This document shows, one piece after another, positions 8,852-18,025 of a stretch of 64,000 nucleotides of DNA. The position numbers were made by a program, and so were the translations under genes. The stretch is taken from assembly GCA_047404195.1 (NCBI GenBank), contig JBDOIU010000004.1, positions 1 through 64,000 on the forward strand, read 5' to 3'. Within the stretch, counting starts at the first letter, position 1. Every line of letters starts with the position of its first letter. The notes beneath the pieces are model-generated. The model was not told where the DNA came from and ran no database searches. It worked only from the letters and a program-made list of their open reading frames with translations. The stretch is from JAJRRL01 sp047404195 (lineage in GTDB: Bacteria; Pseudomonadota; Gammaproteobacteria; JAJRRL01).

Positions 8852-9472
8852 TTAGTCAGGGCTCAGTGGGGTTCGAGTTAGCCATAAGGGAAGTTGATTC
8901 GTTGAGTGCGTTTGAAGGATTGAAGCTTTGGCTCTTGTTTTATTGTGGGGTGTATGGTTTTTCCTCACCCTGTTTTCTTTATCATGTCGTGTGTCTTTAT
9001 TGGCTGGTATGCCAGCGCCTTTTCTGACACGATGTTTGGGTTTTTGCTTGCTCGCTGGGATGCCAAAACCTTTTTTAACTCGCCGTGTTTCTCTATTTAA
9101 TTTCGCTGTGGAAATATAAATATTTTTGAGTACGTTCCAACGTTCAGGGGTGGCATTTGGCGCTTTGAAAAATTGTTTTTTGACTGCCAAATAAGTTGCG
9201 TGTTGCTCTCTGCTCAGATATTTGGCAAGCAACACTTCTACCCTTAAGTTTGACATCGCTAGGTTAACATAGCTGTTATGGATATGTGGCCATTTTTTTT
9301 GACTTGATTTGCTCCCTTGTATTGATGCACGTGTTTGCAGATACATCTTCATTTGAAATGGGGTTAAGTTTTGTTTCAATACTTGAATTGCGTCAGGTTG
9401 GTGATTTTGTTTAGCACGTTTCATTAAGACCCCACTTAGGTTTAGCATCAGTAAATTGTTGTCTTCTTCCAT
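8852..9472 (-). CDS. Basic repeat-tailed protein, unknown function
   Basis: The frame is open from a TTG at 9514; the first ATG (9472) is used here (206 residues), but an ATG at 9424 behind GTGGGG is also plausible. The N-terminal two thirds look helical. The C-terminal third carries a degenerate tandem repeat (RVKKGFGIPASKQ, RVRKGAGIPANKD, RVRKNHTPHNK) that is strongly basic. No family is recognised. It lies about 90 bp downstream of the 801-residue membrane protein gene on the same strand and may be cotranscribed with it. Confidence 0.6.
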   Translation of the reverse strand: MEEDNNLLMLNLSGVLMKRAKQNHQPDAIQVLKQNLTPFQMKMYLQTRASIQGSKSSQKKWPHIHNSYVNLAMSNLRVEVLLAKYLSREQHATYLAVKKQFFKAPNATPERWNVLKNIYISTAKLNRETRRVKKGFGIPASKQKPKHRVRKGAGIPANKDTRHDKENRVRKNHTPHNKTRAKASILQTHSTNQLPLWLTRTPLSPD

Positions 9473-9563
9473 GTTCAACAATACAAAGCTTAACGCTACG
9501 AGTTCATGAGTCAATATGGCGGTTCACATGAGGAAGGTATTAATGTTTGGAGGCTGTTGGGAT

Positions 9564-11969
9564 TTATGAACAGTTTTTGCAAGGTCCCTCTGTTGTGTCT
9601 GTCCTAGTGCATTCTGCTTTGCACGCACTGCTACATGTACTGTTATCTGACAAAGTATGTTTTAATGCTTGTGTCGTTATCAGGCTTGCTGCACCAGTAG
9701 TCAATGTTGATATGCCAGCAATGAGTGTAGCTTGATGTGCAACCACTGCCTTAAGATACATACTTGCAAATGCAGCCGGGCATGCTGCCCCCGACGCCAT
9801 TGACAGCCCTACAACTACAGCTATGAGGGCGATACCAACAGCAGTGATCAGACCAAAGACAACCCATTTGCCAACTTTGTTGCCAATGACTCTTTCATAC
9901 TGACGAATTTGTTTCTTTTGTGTCTGCCAGGCATCTTGATGCATGCTGCTTTTCAGCGCACAATTGATGATATGTGGCAGATATAGTGCGCCATAGATTA
10001 GTCTTTGAGCTATCATCACATGTTTGTTCTTTGGCTTGAGTGATGGTTTTATTGTATCTTGTGGTTGATTGTCTGATAGCATACAAAACATACAGCAGCC
10101 ACCAGCATCCGTTGCGGCGATGCTTAATGCTGCAGAGATGGTCAAGGCATAGTTGCTTCGGACCTTTCCTGCCTGCCCGATACCAATAGATAAGCAGTGA
10201 GCGATCATAATAACAGCATTACAGATTTTAGTGAGTAGTGAGATGGTTAAGGATAGGCAGGTTGTTGGTATAAAAAATAGAACAGTGCTTGCGAGGTTTC
10301 TTTTCTTTGCGGTATTTTCGCCATATTGGCCAGTGCAGTGTATGAGAGATTGTTTTGTGTCACTAAACCACCGTTTACCTATTTGACAGATCATTCTCCA
10401 AGATAAGGTCATCAGCCCAGCCAGTGTGTTTGTGAACGAAAAAATAGCCTGTGAGGTAATGCTGATACCCAGGCTGATTGCAGTCATGATTTTTGGAATC
10501 AGGGTGGCTTGTCCTGCTAGCAGTTGAGGTAATGATGCAACAGACAGCTTGTACATCATTCCGAATGTAAATACACTCCCGAATATGATGATGGTTGCTA
10601 TCACAATCATGGCGAAGATGGTGGCTATTTTCTTTTTTTTGTTCATGGCCGCAATCTTTTTGAAGGTGTTGCCAATGGTGTTGTGAACAATAATTTGATG
10701 TAATGTATTAATGGTTAGGAATACAAAGCCAATAGCAGCGATTGCAGCAATGATCCAGATATACGATGGTGCAACTGTGGTGTCAGATATGAGGTTTAAG
10801 TGAATCAGCGTCTCAAGAAAAGCATGTGTTGTACCCAGTGTGACTGCTGGAAATGCTGATAATGCAAATAAAATACTGGTATATAAAAAAACCTTTTTGG
10901 CGCGTAGTGTTGAGATTGATTTTGTTAAGTTATCTTGTTGTTTGTTTTCTTCTATAGCCATTTTTTCATTGACAAAGAATGTATGTAACCGTTTTTTCTC
11001 TGCTTCGTTGAAGCTATTGATATAAGTCGATAATGATTGTTTTTGGTTTAAGTCATTATTGGCCTGACAACTATTGTTTGCACAGCAAGACTCGCTGGGT
11101 TCGATAAGCTCCACTAGGATGCAGCTTAAAGCATATTTTTCATCATTGTCTTTGAGTGTTTGATAGTAGGCGTCAACACTGTCTTGTGCTTGGATTTCTG
11201 CTAGACAGTTTTGAATCCATTCATGGTATGCTTTATCATAACTAAACTTTTTATGGCGTTGTGATACTCTGTTATAGAAGTCTTGTCGTAAGCACTCCTG
11301 TGCATGGTGTTTCTCAAATATTGTTCTCCCATTGAGGGTGGGATTAAGATTTCTGAATATGGATTTTAAAAACGAATCAGTGCAGCAATAGTAAACTTCC
11401 ATTTCAGGCCCAGCCGACAGTGAACCGATTGATAAGATGACGGCAAGTAGTTCTGGCCCACTGAGAAACTTTCTGAAGTATGACAGTGCATGTAAAGCTG
11501 CATAGCTGAACTGTAACATACCCAATGAGGCCGACATCGTACTGGAAATGATTGCACGCATTATTGTCGGGGCATGATTCGTATTTAGGACGTTACTTTC
11601 GCTCTTTTTTTCGGCCTGTTCTTTGACAGTCTCGATTTGATGCGTAACCTTTACTTCATCTATGTACTGATCTGTATCGGTCATGATGGTTGTAGCCTGA
11701 TTTGCAGCTTCGACTTCAGTCAGGCTCGTATCGTGATCATGGCTACCATCTGTGTGATCAGGCGTATGATCATTGATTATGTCATTTTGGGTTGCGTGAC
11801 AATGAGGTTCTTCGCTAGGAGTGTCGGAGCAACTGGAAGCCCGATTTCCTTCAGCTCGACCCATGGTGAAAAAAGGTCTTTGAGCGCAATGATGGCACTG
11901 CTCAGAATCACAACCTTCTTTCTTTGCTGCCAAGTATTTATTGTTCTTGGGCTTTCGTTTACGTGCCAT
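9564..11969 (-). CDS. 801-residue multi-spanning membrane protein with Cys/His-rich termini
   Basis: Unrecognised. Residues 1-125 are hydrophilic, with a Cys cluster (CDSEQCHHCAQ, about residues 20-30), a His/Asp-rich stretch (HTPDHTDGSHDHD, about 68-80) and many acidic residues. The rest holds about eight to nine hydrophobic segments, with loops containing CCANNSCQ and CCMFCML. The C-terminus is again cysteine-rich (CSSACKAECTRTD, CKNCS). This pattern suggests metal binding or disulphides; it is not a known transporter family to my reading. CAGGAG lies 8 nt before the ATG. The segment AFPAVTLG resembles AFPSVILG in the other large membrane protein (42245-44737). Confidence 0.8.
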   Translation of the reverse strand: MARKRKPKNNKYLAAKKEGCDSEQCHHCAQRPFFTMGRAEGNRASSCSDTPSEEPHCHATQNDIINDHTPDHTDGSHDHDTSLTEVEAANQATTIMTDTDQYIDEVKVTHQIETVKEQAEKKSESNVLNTNHAPTIMRAIISSTMSASLGMLQFSYAALHALSYFRKFLSGPELLAVILSIGSLSAGPEMEVYYCCTDSFLKSIFRNLNPTLNGRTIFEKHHAQECLRQDFYNRVSQRHKKFSYDKAYHEWIQNCLAEIQAQDSVDAYYQTLKDNDEKYALSCILVELIEPSESCCANNSCQANNDLNQKQSLSTYINSFNEAEKKRLHTFFVNEKMAIEENKQQDNLTKSISTLRAKKVFLYTSILFALSAFPAVTLGTTHAFLETLIHLNLISDTTVAPSYIWIIAAIAAIGFVFLTINTLHQIIVHNTIGNTFKKIAAMNKKKKIATIFAMIVIATIIIFGSVFTFGMMYKLSVASLPQLLAGQATLIPKIMTAISLGISITSQAIFSFTNTLAGLMTLSWRMICQIGKRWFSDTKQSLIHCTGQYGENTAKKRNLASTVLFFIPTTCLSLTISLLTKICNAVIMIAHCLSIGIGQAGKVRSNYALTISAALSIAATDAGGCCMFCMLSDNQPQDTIKPSLKPKNKHVMIAQRLIYGALYLPHIINCALKSSMHQDAWQTQKKQIRQYERVIGNKVGKWVVFGLITAVGIALIAVVVGLSMASGAACPAAFASMYLKAVVAHQATLIAGISTLTTGAASLITTQALKHTLSDNSTCSSACKAECTRTDTTEGPCKNCS

Positions 11970-12043
11970 TGAGGAATCTCCTGAAGTAGTGTTGATTGCT
12001 GCTATTAGATCTGCAATGAGAGCGACAGCATTAACAGACTATG

Positions 12044-12072
12044 TTGTATTTTTATCTTATATGACTTGTCAA
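12044..12072 (-). promoter_or_regulatory. Possible promoter of the 801-residue membrane protein gene
   Basis: On the minus strand a perfect TTGACA (12067-12072) is followed after 17 bp by ATACAA (12044-12049). The -35 is perfect and the -10 is weak. It lies about 75 bp before the ATG at 11969. Confidence 0.4.
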
Positions 12073-12244
12073 GTATTGTGTTTAATGTGCGCAGCAGCAC
12101 CTTGTTATTGGGCTATTAATCAGGGGTCAGCAAAAAGAGTGTGATACGGGGCATGAAACATATTGAGGAGTTCTTTCTATCCCGCGACCACGATTAAAAA
12201 GCTTGCCAATCATGTCGTAATAAATGAGTCATCTGAGGATCATG

Positions 12245-13267
12245 TTATGGTGATTGCTCTTGTTTCAGGGGGTGTCCCATATGTAAATAGGCCTTCGGTG
12301 TGGCAACCCTACCACGTGGTGTACGGATCAGAAAGCCTTCCTGTAAGAGATAGGGTTCGATAACATCTTCGATCGTATTGCGTTCTTCACCAATAATGGC
12401 TGCTAGGGTGTCTAGGCCGGCAGGTCCACCATCAAATTGTTCTATCAGTGTGTTGAGGCACTTTCTATCTAGTTCATCAAAGCCTTGCTCATCCACATTC
12501 AGTAGTCCGAGCGCCGCGTTGGCCAGTGGGTGTGTGATATGACCGTCAGCATTGACTTGCGCATAGTCTCGTACCCGTTTGAGTAATCGATTCGCGATAC
12601 GGGGAGTGCCACGTGAGCGTAACGCAACTTCCATGGCTGCAGCTGGCTCAATACCGGTTTTGAGGATGCCAGCAGAGCGAGTGACAATGAGCTGCAGTTC
12701 TTCCTGTGTGTAAAAATTCAAGCGTTGCACAATACCAAAGCGGTCACGCAGTGGTGATGTCAGTAAGCCAGCGCGTGTGGTAGCACCGACCAGCGTGAAT
12801 GGTGGTAGTTCGAGCTTAATAGCACGTGCTGCTGGGCCTTCACCAATCATGATATCTAATTGGTAATCTTCCATGGCTGGGTAAAGTATTTCTTCAATAT
12901 GCGGGCTCATACGATGGATCTCATCGATGAACAATACATCATGTGGTTCTAAGTTGGTAAGCAATGCGGCCAAATCACCTGCTTTTTCCAGTGTCGGGCC
13001 TGAGCTTTGTTTCAGTTTGCTCCCCATTTCATGCGCAATGATATTAGCCAAGGTGGTTTTCCCCAACCCGGGTGGTCCAAAAATCAGTGTATGGTCTAAT
13101 GCTTCTTGTCTTTGCTGCGCAGCTGCGATGAACAGTGCCATTTGCTCCCGAACACTGCTTTGCCCGATATAATCCTGTAATCTTTTCGGGCGAATATGTG
13201 CTTCGTTGCGCTCTTCAATTTGGCTGGCATTGGCATCACATAGGCGTTCAGGTTGGTTAACAGACAT
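12245..13267 (-). CDS. ruvB: RuvB, Holliday junction branch-migration ATPase
   Basis: Protein of 340 residues. AAA+ ATPase with Walker A GPPGLGKT at 64-71 and Walker B FIDE at 113-116, GATTRAG sensor, and the C-terminal winged-helix domain ending in RTPRGRVATPKAY. RuvB hexamers drive branch migration with RuvA; RuvC then cleaves. It follows ruvA by 8 bp. In related genomes ybgC-tolQR comes next; here about 5.5 kb of accessory genes intervene. Confidence 0.97.
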   Translation of the reverse strand: MSVNQPERLCDANASQIEERNEAHIRPKRLQDYIGQSSVREQMALFIAAAQQRQEALDHTLIFGPPGLGKTTLANIIAHEMGSKLKQSSGPTLEKAGDLAALLTNLEPHDVLFIDEIHRMSPHIEEILYPAMEDYQLDIMIGEGPAARAIKLELPPFTLVGATTRAGLLTSPLRDRFGIVQRLNFYTQEELQLIVTRSAGILKTGIEPAAAMEVALRSRGTPRIANRLLKRVRDYAQVNADGHITHPLANAALGLLNVDEQGFDELDRKCLNTLIEQFDGGPAGLDTLAAIIGEERNTIEDVIEPYLLQEGFLIRTPRGRVATPKAYLHMGHPLKQEQSP

Positions 13268-13275
13268 ATGGTCTC

Positions 13276-13872
13276 CTATTTATTTGTCATCGTTTGCAGT
13301 GACAGTCGAATCATTGCAGACAGTTCGATATCAGGTTGTTCTTCGATGATCTTCTTCACAGTTTTTTGTGCATCATTACGTCGGTAGCCCAGTGCAATCA
13401 GGGCTTCAATGGCATCTTCATGGCTGTCTTGCTGTAATGCTGGTAAGGCTTCAGTATTGACAATGGCCAGCTTGCGCAGGGGTTCTTGCATTTCCAGTAG
13501 TAGGCGTTCCACTGTTTTTTTGCCAATGCCTGGAATGCGAACCAGTTGTGCTGCATCTTTACTGAGAATCGCACTTGCAATGTGTTCACTGGGCATGGCG
13601 GAGAGCATGGATAAAGCAACTTTAGGGCCAATACCATTCACTTTGATCAGCATTTTAAATAGAGTTTTATCTGTGGTATTGACGAATCCGTAAAGCTGCC
13701 ATTGATCTTCACGAATAGCCAGATGTGTATGCAATGTGATGCTGGTGGTATCGGCTGCTAGACTGTAAAAGGTCGTCATCGGCGTGAGTACTTCATAACC
13801 CATGCCATTGACCATGACTGTGAGTATCGGTGGTTGTCGTGTGATGATATCACCTTGAATCATGCCAATCAT
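13276..13872 (-). CDS. ruvA: RuvA, Holliday junction binding subunit
   Basis: Protein of 198 residues with the family start MIGMIQGDIITRQPPILTVMVNGMGYEV, helix-hairpin-helix segments (LIKVNGIGPKVALSML and LVRIPGIGKKTVERLLLE) and the C-terminal RuvB-binding domain. RuvA tetramers hold the four-way junction open for RuvB. It begins immediately after the ruvC stop, so translation is coupled. Confidence 0.97.
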   Translation of the reverse strand: MIGMIQGDIITRQPPILTVMVNGMGYEVLTPMTTFYSLAADTTSITLHTHLAIREDQWQLYGFVNTTDKTLFKMLIKVNGIGPKVALSMLSAMPSEHIASAILSKDAAQLVRIPGIGKKTVERLLLEMQEPLRKLAIVNTEALPALQQDSHEDAIEALIALGYRRNDAQKTVKKIIEEQPDIELSAMIRLSLQTMTNK

Positions 13873-14370
13873 TCAGCACTCCTTGATGTTTGCGAGTTGG
13901 GGACAGTGGTTGGCGTGACACCAGGCAATTGCCAAGGCATCAGCGGCATCACTTTGCGGTGTTTGAGTGAGTTTCAAGAGCGCGCGCATCATGTGTTGTA
14001 CTTGTCCTTTCGCAGCATTGCCATAACCGACGACTGCTTTTTTAACGGCGCGTGCGCTGTATTCTGCAATACGTAGATGGCTGGCGGCAAGTAGGGCAAC
14101 ACCACGTGCCTGTCCCAGTTTCAGTGCAGACTGTGGGTTGTGGCAGGTGAACACTTGTTCGATGGCGGCTTCATCAGGTTGATATTGCTGAATGAGCTCG
14201 GCAATGCGTGTATGGATGATATACAGGCGGTTGGAAAGTTGTGCATCACTGGCTTGGATATGCTCAAAATGCAGGCACGTTATGTCTTGTCCACTTTGTT
14301 GCAGCAGGCCAACACCTGTGCAGCGTGAGCCAGGATCGATACCCAAAATGATGCGCTGTTTTGTGACCAT
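13873..14370 (-). CDS. ruvC: RuvC, Holliday junction resolvase
   Basis: Endonuclease of 165 residues. The RNase H-like active site is visible: Asp in ILGIDPGSRCTG near the N-terminus, Glu in AAIEQVF, and the C-terminal SDAADALAIAWCH acidic pair. It resolves junctions after RuvAB migration. It is part of yebC-ruvC-ruvA-ruvB, abutting ruvA. Confidence 0.97.
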   Translation of the reverse strand: MVTKQRIILGIDPGSRCTGVGLLQQSGQDITCLHFEHIQASDAQLSNRLYIIHTRIAELIQQYQPDEAAIEQVFTCHNPQSALKLGQARGVALLAASHLRIAEYSARAVKKAVVGYGNAAKGQVQHMMRALLKLTQTPQSDAADALAIAWCHANHCPQLANIKEC

Positions 14371-14423
14371 TACCTGACGTTCTCAGTCGTGACATTCAAG
14401 TAATAGTGTAGCGGATTTTAAGC

Positions 14424-15182
14424 TTATCCGCATTCCTTTTCGTAGGCTTTGGCGATACTTTCTGTAATATTTGCATTGCAGGTAACTTGTTGAACATCAT
14501 CCAAATCATCGAGGCGATCGATGAGTTTGAGTAATTTGACACCGGCTTCTTCTTCAACATCGACCAGTGTTTCTGCAATCATAGCCAGCTCAGCAGTATT
14601 GGATTGAAATCCTGCACTCTGCAGGGCTTCTTTGACGGCAATGAAGTCGGTGGGTTGGGTGAAAACATCGATACTGCCGTCGTCATTGACCACCACATCA
14701 TCTGCACCGGCTTCAATGGCGGCTTCCATGATGTCGTCTTCTTGAATATCACTACCAAAACACAGTAAGCCACGTTTGTTGAAGAGATAAGCAACAGAAC
14801 CATTGGTACCAAGATTACCGCCGGATTTGGTGAGTGCATGCCGCACATCGGCAACACTGCGATTGGTATTGTCAGTTAAGCAGTCAATGATCAGGGCGAT
14901 GCCTGCCGGGCCATAGCCTTCGTAGCGAATTTCGGACAGCTGAGCGGAATCATCATCACCAGCACCACGTTTGATGGCGCGTTCAATGGTATTGCGTGGC
15001 ATATTAGCAGCCAAGGCATCACTGACAGCGCTGCGTAACCTGGGGTTGGCTGCAGGATCGCCGCCACCTAAGCGCGCAGCAACTTGCACTTGCTGAATCA
15101 GTTTGGTGAATATTTTGCCGCGTTTTTTATCTTCACGCGCTTTGGTATGTTTGATGTTAGCCCATTTACTGTGGCCTGCCAT
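14424..15182 (-). CDS. yebC: YebC/PmpR family regulatory protein
   Basis: Protein of 252 residues with the diagnostic start MAGHSKWANIKHTKAREDKKRGKIF and the ERAIKRGAG segment. Family members (TACO1 in mitochondria) have been described as DNA-binding regulators and as factors that relieve ribosome stalling. It sits between aspS and ruvC, a conserved gammaproteobacterial order. Confidence 0.95.
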   Translation of the reverse strand: MAGHSKWANIKHTKAREDKKRGKIFTKLIQQVQVAARLGGGDPAANPRLRSAVSDALAANMPRNTIERAIKRGAGDDDSAQLSEIRYEGYGPAGIALIIDCLTDNTNRSVADVRHALTKSGGNLGTNGSVAYLFNKRGLLCFGSDIQEDDIMEAAIEAGADDVVVNDDGSIDVFTQPTDFIAVKEALQSAGFQSNTAELAMIAETLVDVEEEAGVKLLKLIDRLDDLDDVQQVTCNANITESIAKAYEKECG

Positions 15183-15195
15183 GTGAACCTCCTTG

Positions 15196-16980
15196 TTAAG
15201 CGATATCAGCTGTGGCTGGTTTTTTCTTGCGTAGTTGAATATTCAGGTCACGCAGTTGACGCTCATCCACCGTGTCAGGTGCATTGGTTAGTGGGCAGTG
15301 TGCGCTTTGTGTTTTCGGGAACGCAATGACATCACGGATGGATTCTTTCTTTGCCATCAGCATGACCAAGCGATCGATACCAAAGGCAATCCCTCCAAGT
15401 GGTGGGCAGCCATGGCGCAGTGCTTTGAGCAAATGTCCGAATTCTTTGTTGGCTTGTTCGGCTGAGAAGCCCAACATTTCCAGCACCGCCAGTTGCGTAT
15501 CGTGCTCGTGAATACGAATTGAGCCACCACCAATTTCACGGCCATTCAACACAATGTCGTAAGCGCGAGACAGGACGGTGAGTGGTGATGTTTTCAGTGT
15601 TTCTAAATCGCAAGAGGCGGCGGTAAAGGGGTGGTGAATGGCTTGTAATCCACCGTTGCCATCGTCTTCGAACATCGGGAAGTCAACGACCCACATGGGT
15701 GCCCACTCACAGGTGTAGAGGTCAAGGTCAGCTCCCAGGCGATCACGCAATGCGGATAAAGCGTCATTGACCACTTGTTTGCGGTCTGCGCCGAAGAAAA
15801 TAATATCACCACTTTCAGCTTGACAGCGCGCCAATACTTGCTGCACAACATCTTCCGGCATGAATTTCAAAATGGGTGAGTTGAGGCCGTCGAGCCCAGC
15901 GTTAATGTCGTTGACTTTAATATATGCTAAGCCTTTAGCGCCATAGTTACCAACAAACTGTGTATAGTCATCAATGACTTTGCGTGACAGGCTGGCGGCG
16001 CTAGGCACGCGAAGTGCAGCGACACGGCTTGCAGGATCTTTTGCGGGTTGTGCAAAGACTTTAAAATCCACACTTTGCATGAGGTCACTGATTTCGGTGA
16101 GTTTGAGTGGGTTTCTCAAGTCTGGTCGATCGATACCATACTGCTCCATGCAATCTGCATACGTCATGACCGGGAAGCTGTTTGCTAGAGTCACATTGAG
16201 CACAGCTTGAAAGACATTTCGAATCATGTTTTCCATAGAGGACATAATGGTCTGTTCATCGATGAAGGACATCTCGATGTCAAGCTGAGTGAATTCAGGT
16301 TGGCGATCAGCACGCAAGTCTTCATCTCGGAAGCAGCGCGCGAATTGGTAGTAGCGATCAAAGCCAGCAACCATCAGCAGTTCTTTAAAAATTTGCGGTG
16401 ATTGTGGCAGCGCAAAGAAGGACTCTGCATGTGTGCGACTGGGAACCAAATAATCACGCGCACCTTCGGGGGTGGATTTGGTGAGTATGGGTGTTTCCAC
16501 TTCAATGAAATTTTGTTTGTTGAGCGCATCACGGCAGAATTGTGACACTTGATGGCGCAGTATGAAGGTTTCCATCATTGCTGGGCGGCGCAGATCAAGG
16601 TAACGATGGGCTAAACGAGTTTCTTCGCCAACATTGTTGTCATGCGGATTGAAGGGCAGAACGTCAGCTGTGTTGAGCACTACCAGTTCGTCGGCTACCA
16701 GCTCCATCTCACCTGAGCTGAGCTTGCTGTTATCAGCGCCGTCGGGTCGGCAGCGTAATTTACCGGTCACTTTCAGCACCCAAGCATTGCGCACAGGTTG
16801 TGCAGCTGCAAACGCCTCGGCATTCGCAGGATCGCAGACGACCTGTACCACACCACTGACATCGCGCAGATCGATGAATAATAATTCACCATGGTCACGC
16901 AAGCGATCAACCCAGCCGCATAGGCTAACCTGTTGATTATCCAGCGTTTTTGAAATATCTTTGGCGTAATGTGTGCGCAT
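15196..16980 (-). CDS. aspS: Aspartyl-tRNA synthetase, probably non-discriminating
   Basis: Class II synthetase of 594 residues: N-terminal OB-fold anticodon domain, catalytic core with DYLVPSR, ALPQSPQIFKELLMVAGFDRYYQFARCFRDED (motif 2) and GGIAFGIDRLVML (motif 3), plus the bacterial GAD insertion. The ATG at 16980 with AGGAG ahead replaces a longer frame from 17061. His30 and Gly81 match the His31/Gly positions that mark non-discriminating AspRS in Pseudomonas aeruginosa, suggesting it also charges tRNA-Asn for GatCAB amidation. It leads the aspS-yebC-ruvCAB cluster. Confidence 0.95.
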   Translation of the reverse strand: MRTHYAKDISKTLDNQQVSLCGWVDRLRDHGELLFIDLRDVSGVVQVVCDPANAEAFAAAQPVRNAWVLKVTGKLRCRPDGADNSKLSSGEMELVADELVVLNTADVLPFNPHDNNVGEETRLAHRYLDLRRPAMMETFILRHQVSQFCRDALNKQNFIEVETPILTKSTPEGARDYLVPSRTHAESFFALPQSPQIFKELLMVAGFDRYYQFARCFRDEDLRADRQPEFTQLDIEMSFIDEQTIMSSMENMIRNVFQAVLNVTLANSFPVMTYADCMEQYGIDRPDLRNPLKLTEISDLMQSVDFKVFAQPAKDPASRVAALRVPSAASLSRKVIDDYTQFVGNYGAKGLAYIKVNDINAGLDGLNSPILKFMPEDVVQQVLARCQAESGDIIFFGADRKQVVNDALSALRDRLGADLDLYTCEWAPMWVVDFPMFEDDGNGGLQAIHHPFTAASCDLETLKTSPLTVLSRAYDIVLNGREIGGGSIRIHEHDTQLAVLEMLGFSAEQANKEFGHLLKALRHGCPPLGGIAFGIDRLVMLMAKKESIRDVIAFPKTQSAHCPLTNAPDTVDERQLRDLNIQLRKKKPATADIA

Positions 16981-17202
16981 AATGAAGAACTCCTGGCAAA
17001 GCGACAAATTGTGGCTAAAGTTTACCTTTAGTCCTGCATCTGTGCAAGGTTGTGGACTCAATTTGCCGCAATTGTTGTGATAGGGGCAAAAATGACGATT
17101 TTGTTCATGTGGTGATCTTTAGCAGTGCCAATCACGGTATTTTTCTCGAGAATAATGCTACCTCCAGAATAATCACTGACTTACAAAATGGTTGATGGTA
17201 GC

Positions 17203-17230
17203 TTGACAGCACGGGGGGGGGGTGTATAAT
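17203..17230 (+). promoter_or_regulatory. Poly-G spacer promoter, probably phase-variable
   Basis: Perfect TTGACA at 17203-17208 and perfect TATAAT at 17225-17230 enclose a 16-bp spacer containing ten consecutive G (17213-17222). Adding or losing a G changes the spacer between about 15 and 18 bp and would switch promoter strength, as in known phase-variable promoters. The ATG of the next gene is 40 bp downstream. Confidence 0.8.
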
Positions 17231-17269
17231 TAATTATCTATAATCTTTTTTATTACTGGAGAGTACAGA

Positions 17270-18025
17270 ATGAAAGCCGAGTCAATTTCTAAGTCAGAGC
17301 AGCCTAAGCGCAAACCAAACCCAATTGTACGAAAAATCTTGTTTTTAGGGGATATAGCTCAGCTTGCTGCGATGTTCGCGAAATACCAAGGTCAGGACCT
17401 TAATGGTGCAAAGCCAGGTTTTTTTAATCAACAACTCGCCACGACCGGCATGTACTCAGGTGGCACTCTAATAAATAGGGATAGCAATACTGTTTATCAA
17501 TTTATTGGTTTATGCGGAGCAAGATTAGACCTAGATCGAGTCGATGCTTGCTTGGTTATGTGTGATCCAACAGGGGGCAGTGATTCAATCGAGAAACAGC
17601 TGTTTAATAATGGGCAAGGTAGGGATCGATTGTATGAACAATTAACTAGGAAACCGACCATCGTGCTTAGCACGAATGAAGGGCTGGCAGATAAACATGA
17701 TGCAGATAAAAAGATAGCAATAGAGAACTTTGCGAAGGAAATTCGTGCTAAAGCTCACATATCAATTGATTTCGGCGATAACGCATCACAGCAAGTCACA
17801 GCACATGTCATTAATGAAAATATTTTGCGGCCATTATTCGAGGCACCTGCTGCGGAGTCCAAGTCTGAGATAAGTGATGACTTTAAAGGTTTGTCATCAG
17901 CTGCACAGCGGCGTGCTATTCGACAGCAGTTGAAAGGGTTATCAGGTGTTAGTGAAGATGAAAAAAAAAGAGGCAGTTCTTGGAATTTTAAAACATTATC
18001 AACAGTATATTACAAGCAGGCGTAG
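17270..18025 (+). CDS. Unknown protein behind the poly-G promoter; ends early at an A9 tract
   Basis: Soluble protein of 251 residues as read; GGAG lies upstream of the ATG. The first half alternates hydrophobic strands and glycine turns (KILFLGDIAQ, ACLVMCDPTGGSD, PTIVLSTNEGL), which looks like an alpha/beta fold, but no P-loop or known motif is present. Near the end the frame crosses nine A (17961-17969) and then runs 18 residues to a stop, while the next frame continues open for 92 codons. Losing one A would give a single protein of about 324 residues, so the present form is probably an off-frame variant. Confidence 0.7.
   Translation: MKAESISKSEQPKRKPNPIVRKILFLGDIAQLAAMFAKYQGQDLNGAKPGFFNQQLATTGMYSGGTLINRDSNTVYQFIGLCGARLDLDRVDACLVMCDPTGGSDSIEKQLFNNGQGRDRLYEQLTRKPTIVLSTNEGLADKHDADKKIAIENFAKEIRAKAHISIDFGDNASQQVTAHVINENILRPLFEAPAAESKSEISDDFKGLSSAAQRRAIRQQLKGLSGVSEDEKKRGSSWNFKTLSTVYYKQA

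Noticed and set aside
17270..18025. Small-GTPase-like fold of the gene behind the poly-G promoter
   Set aside because: Hydrophobic strand/loop pattern is vaguely similar, but no GxxxxGK[ST] P-loop and no NKxD motif is present.
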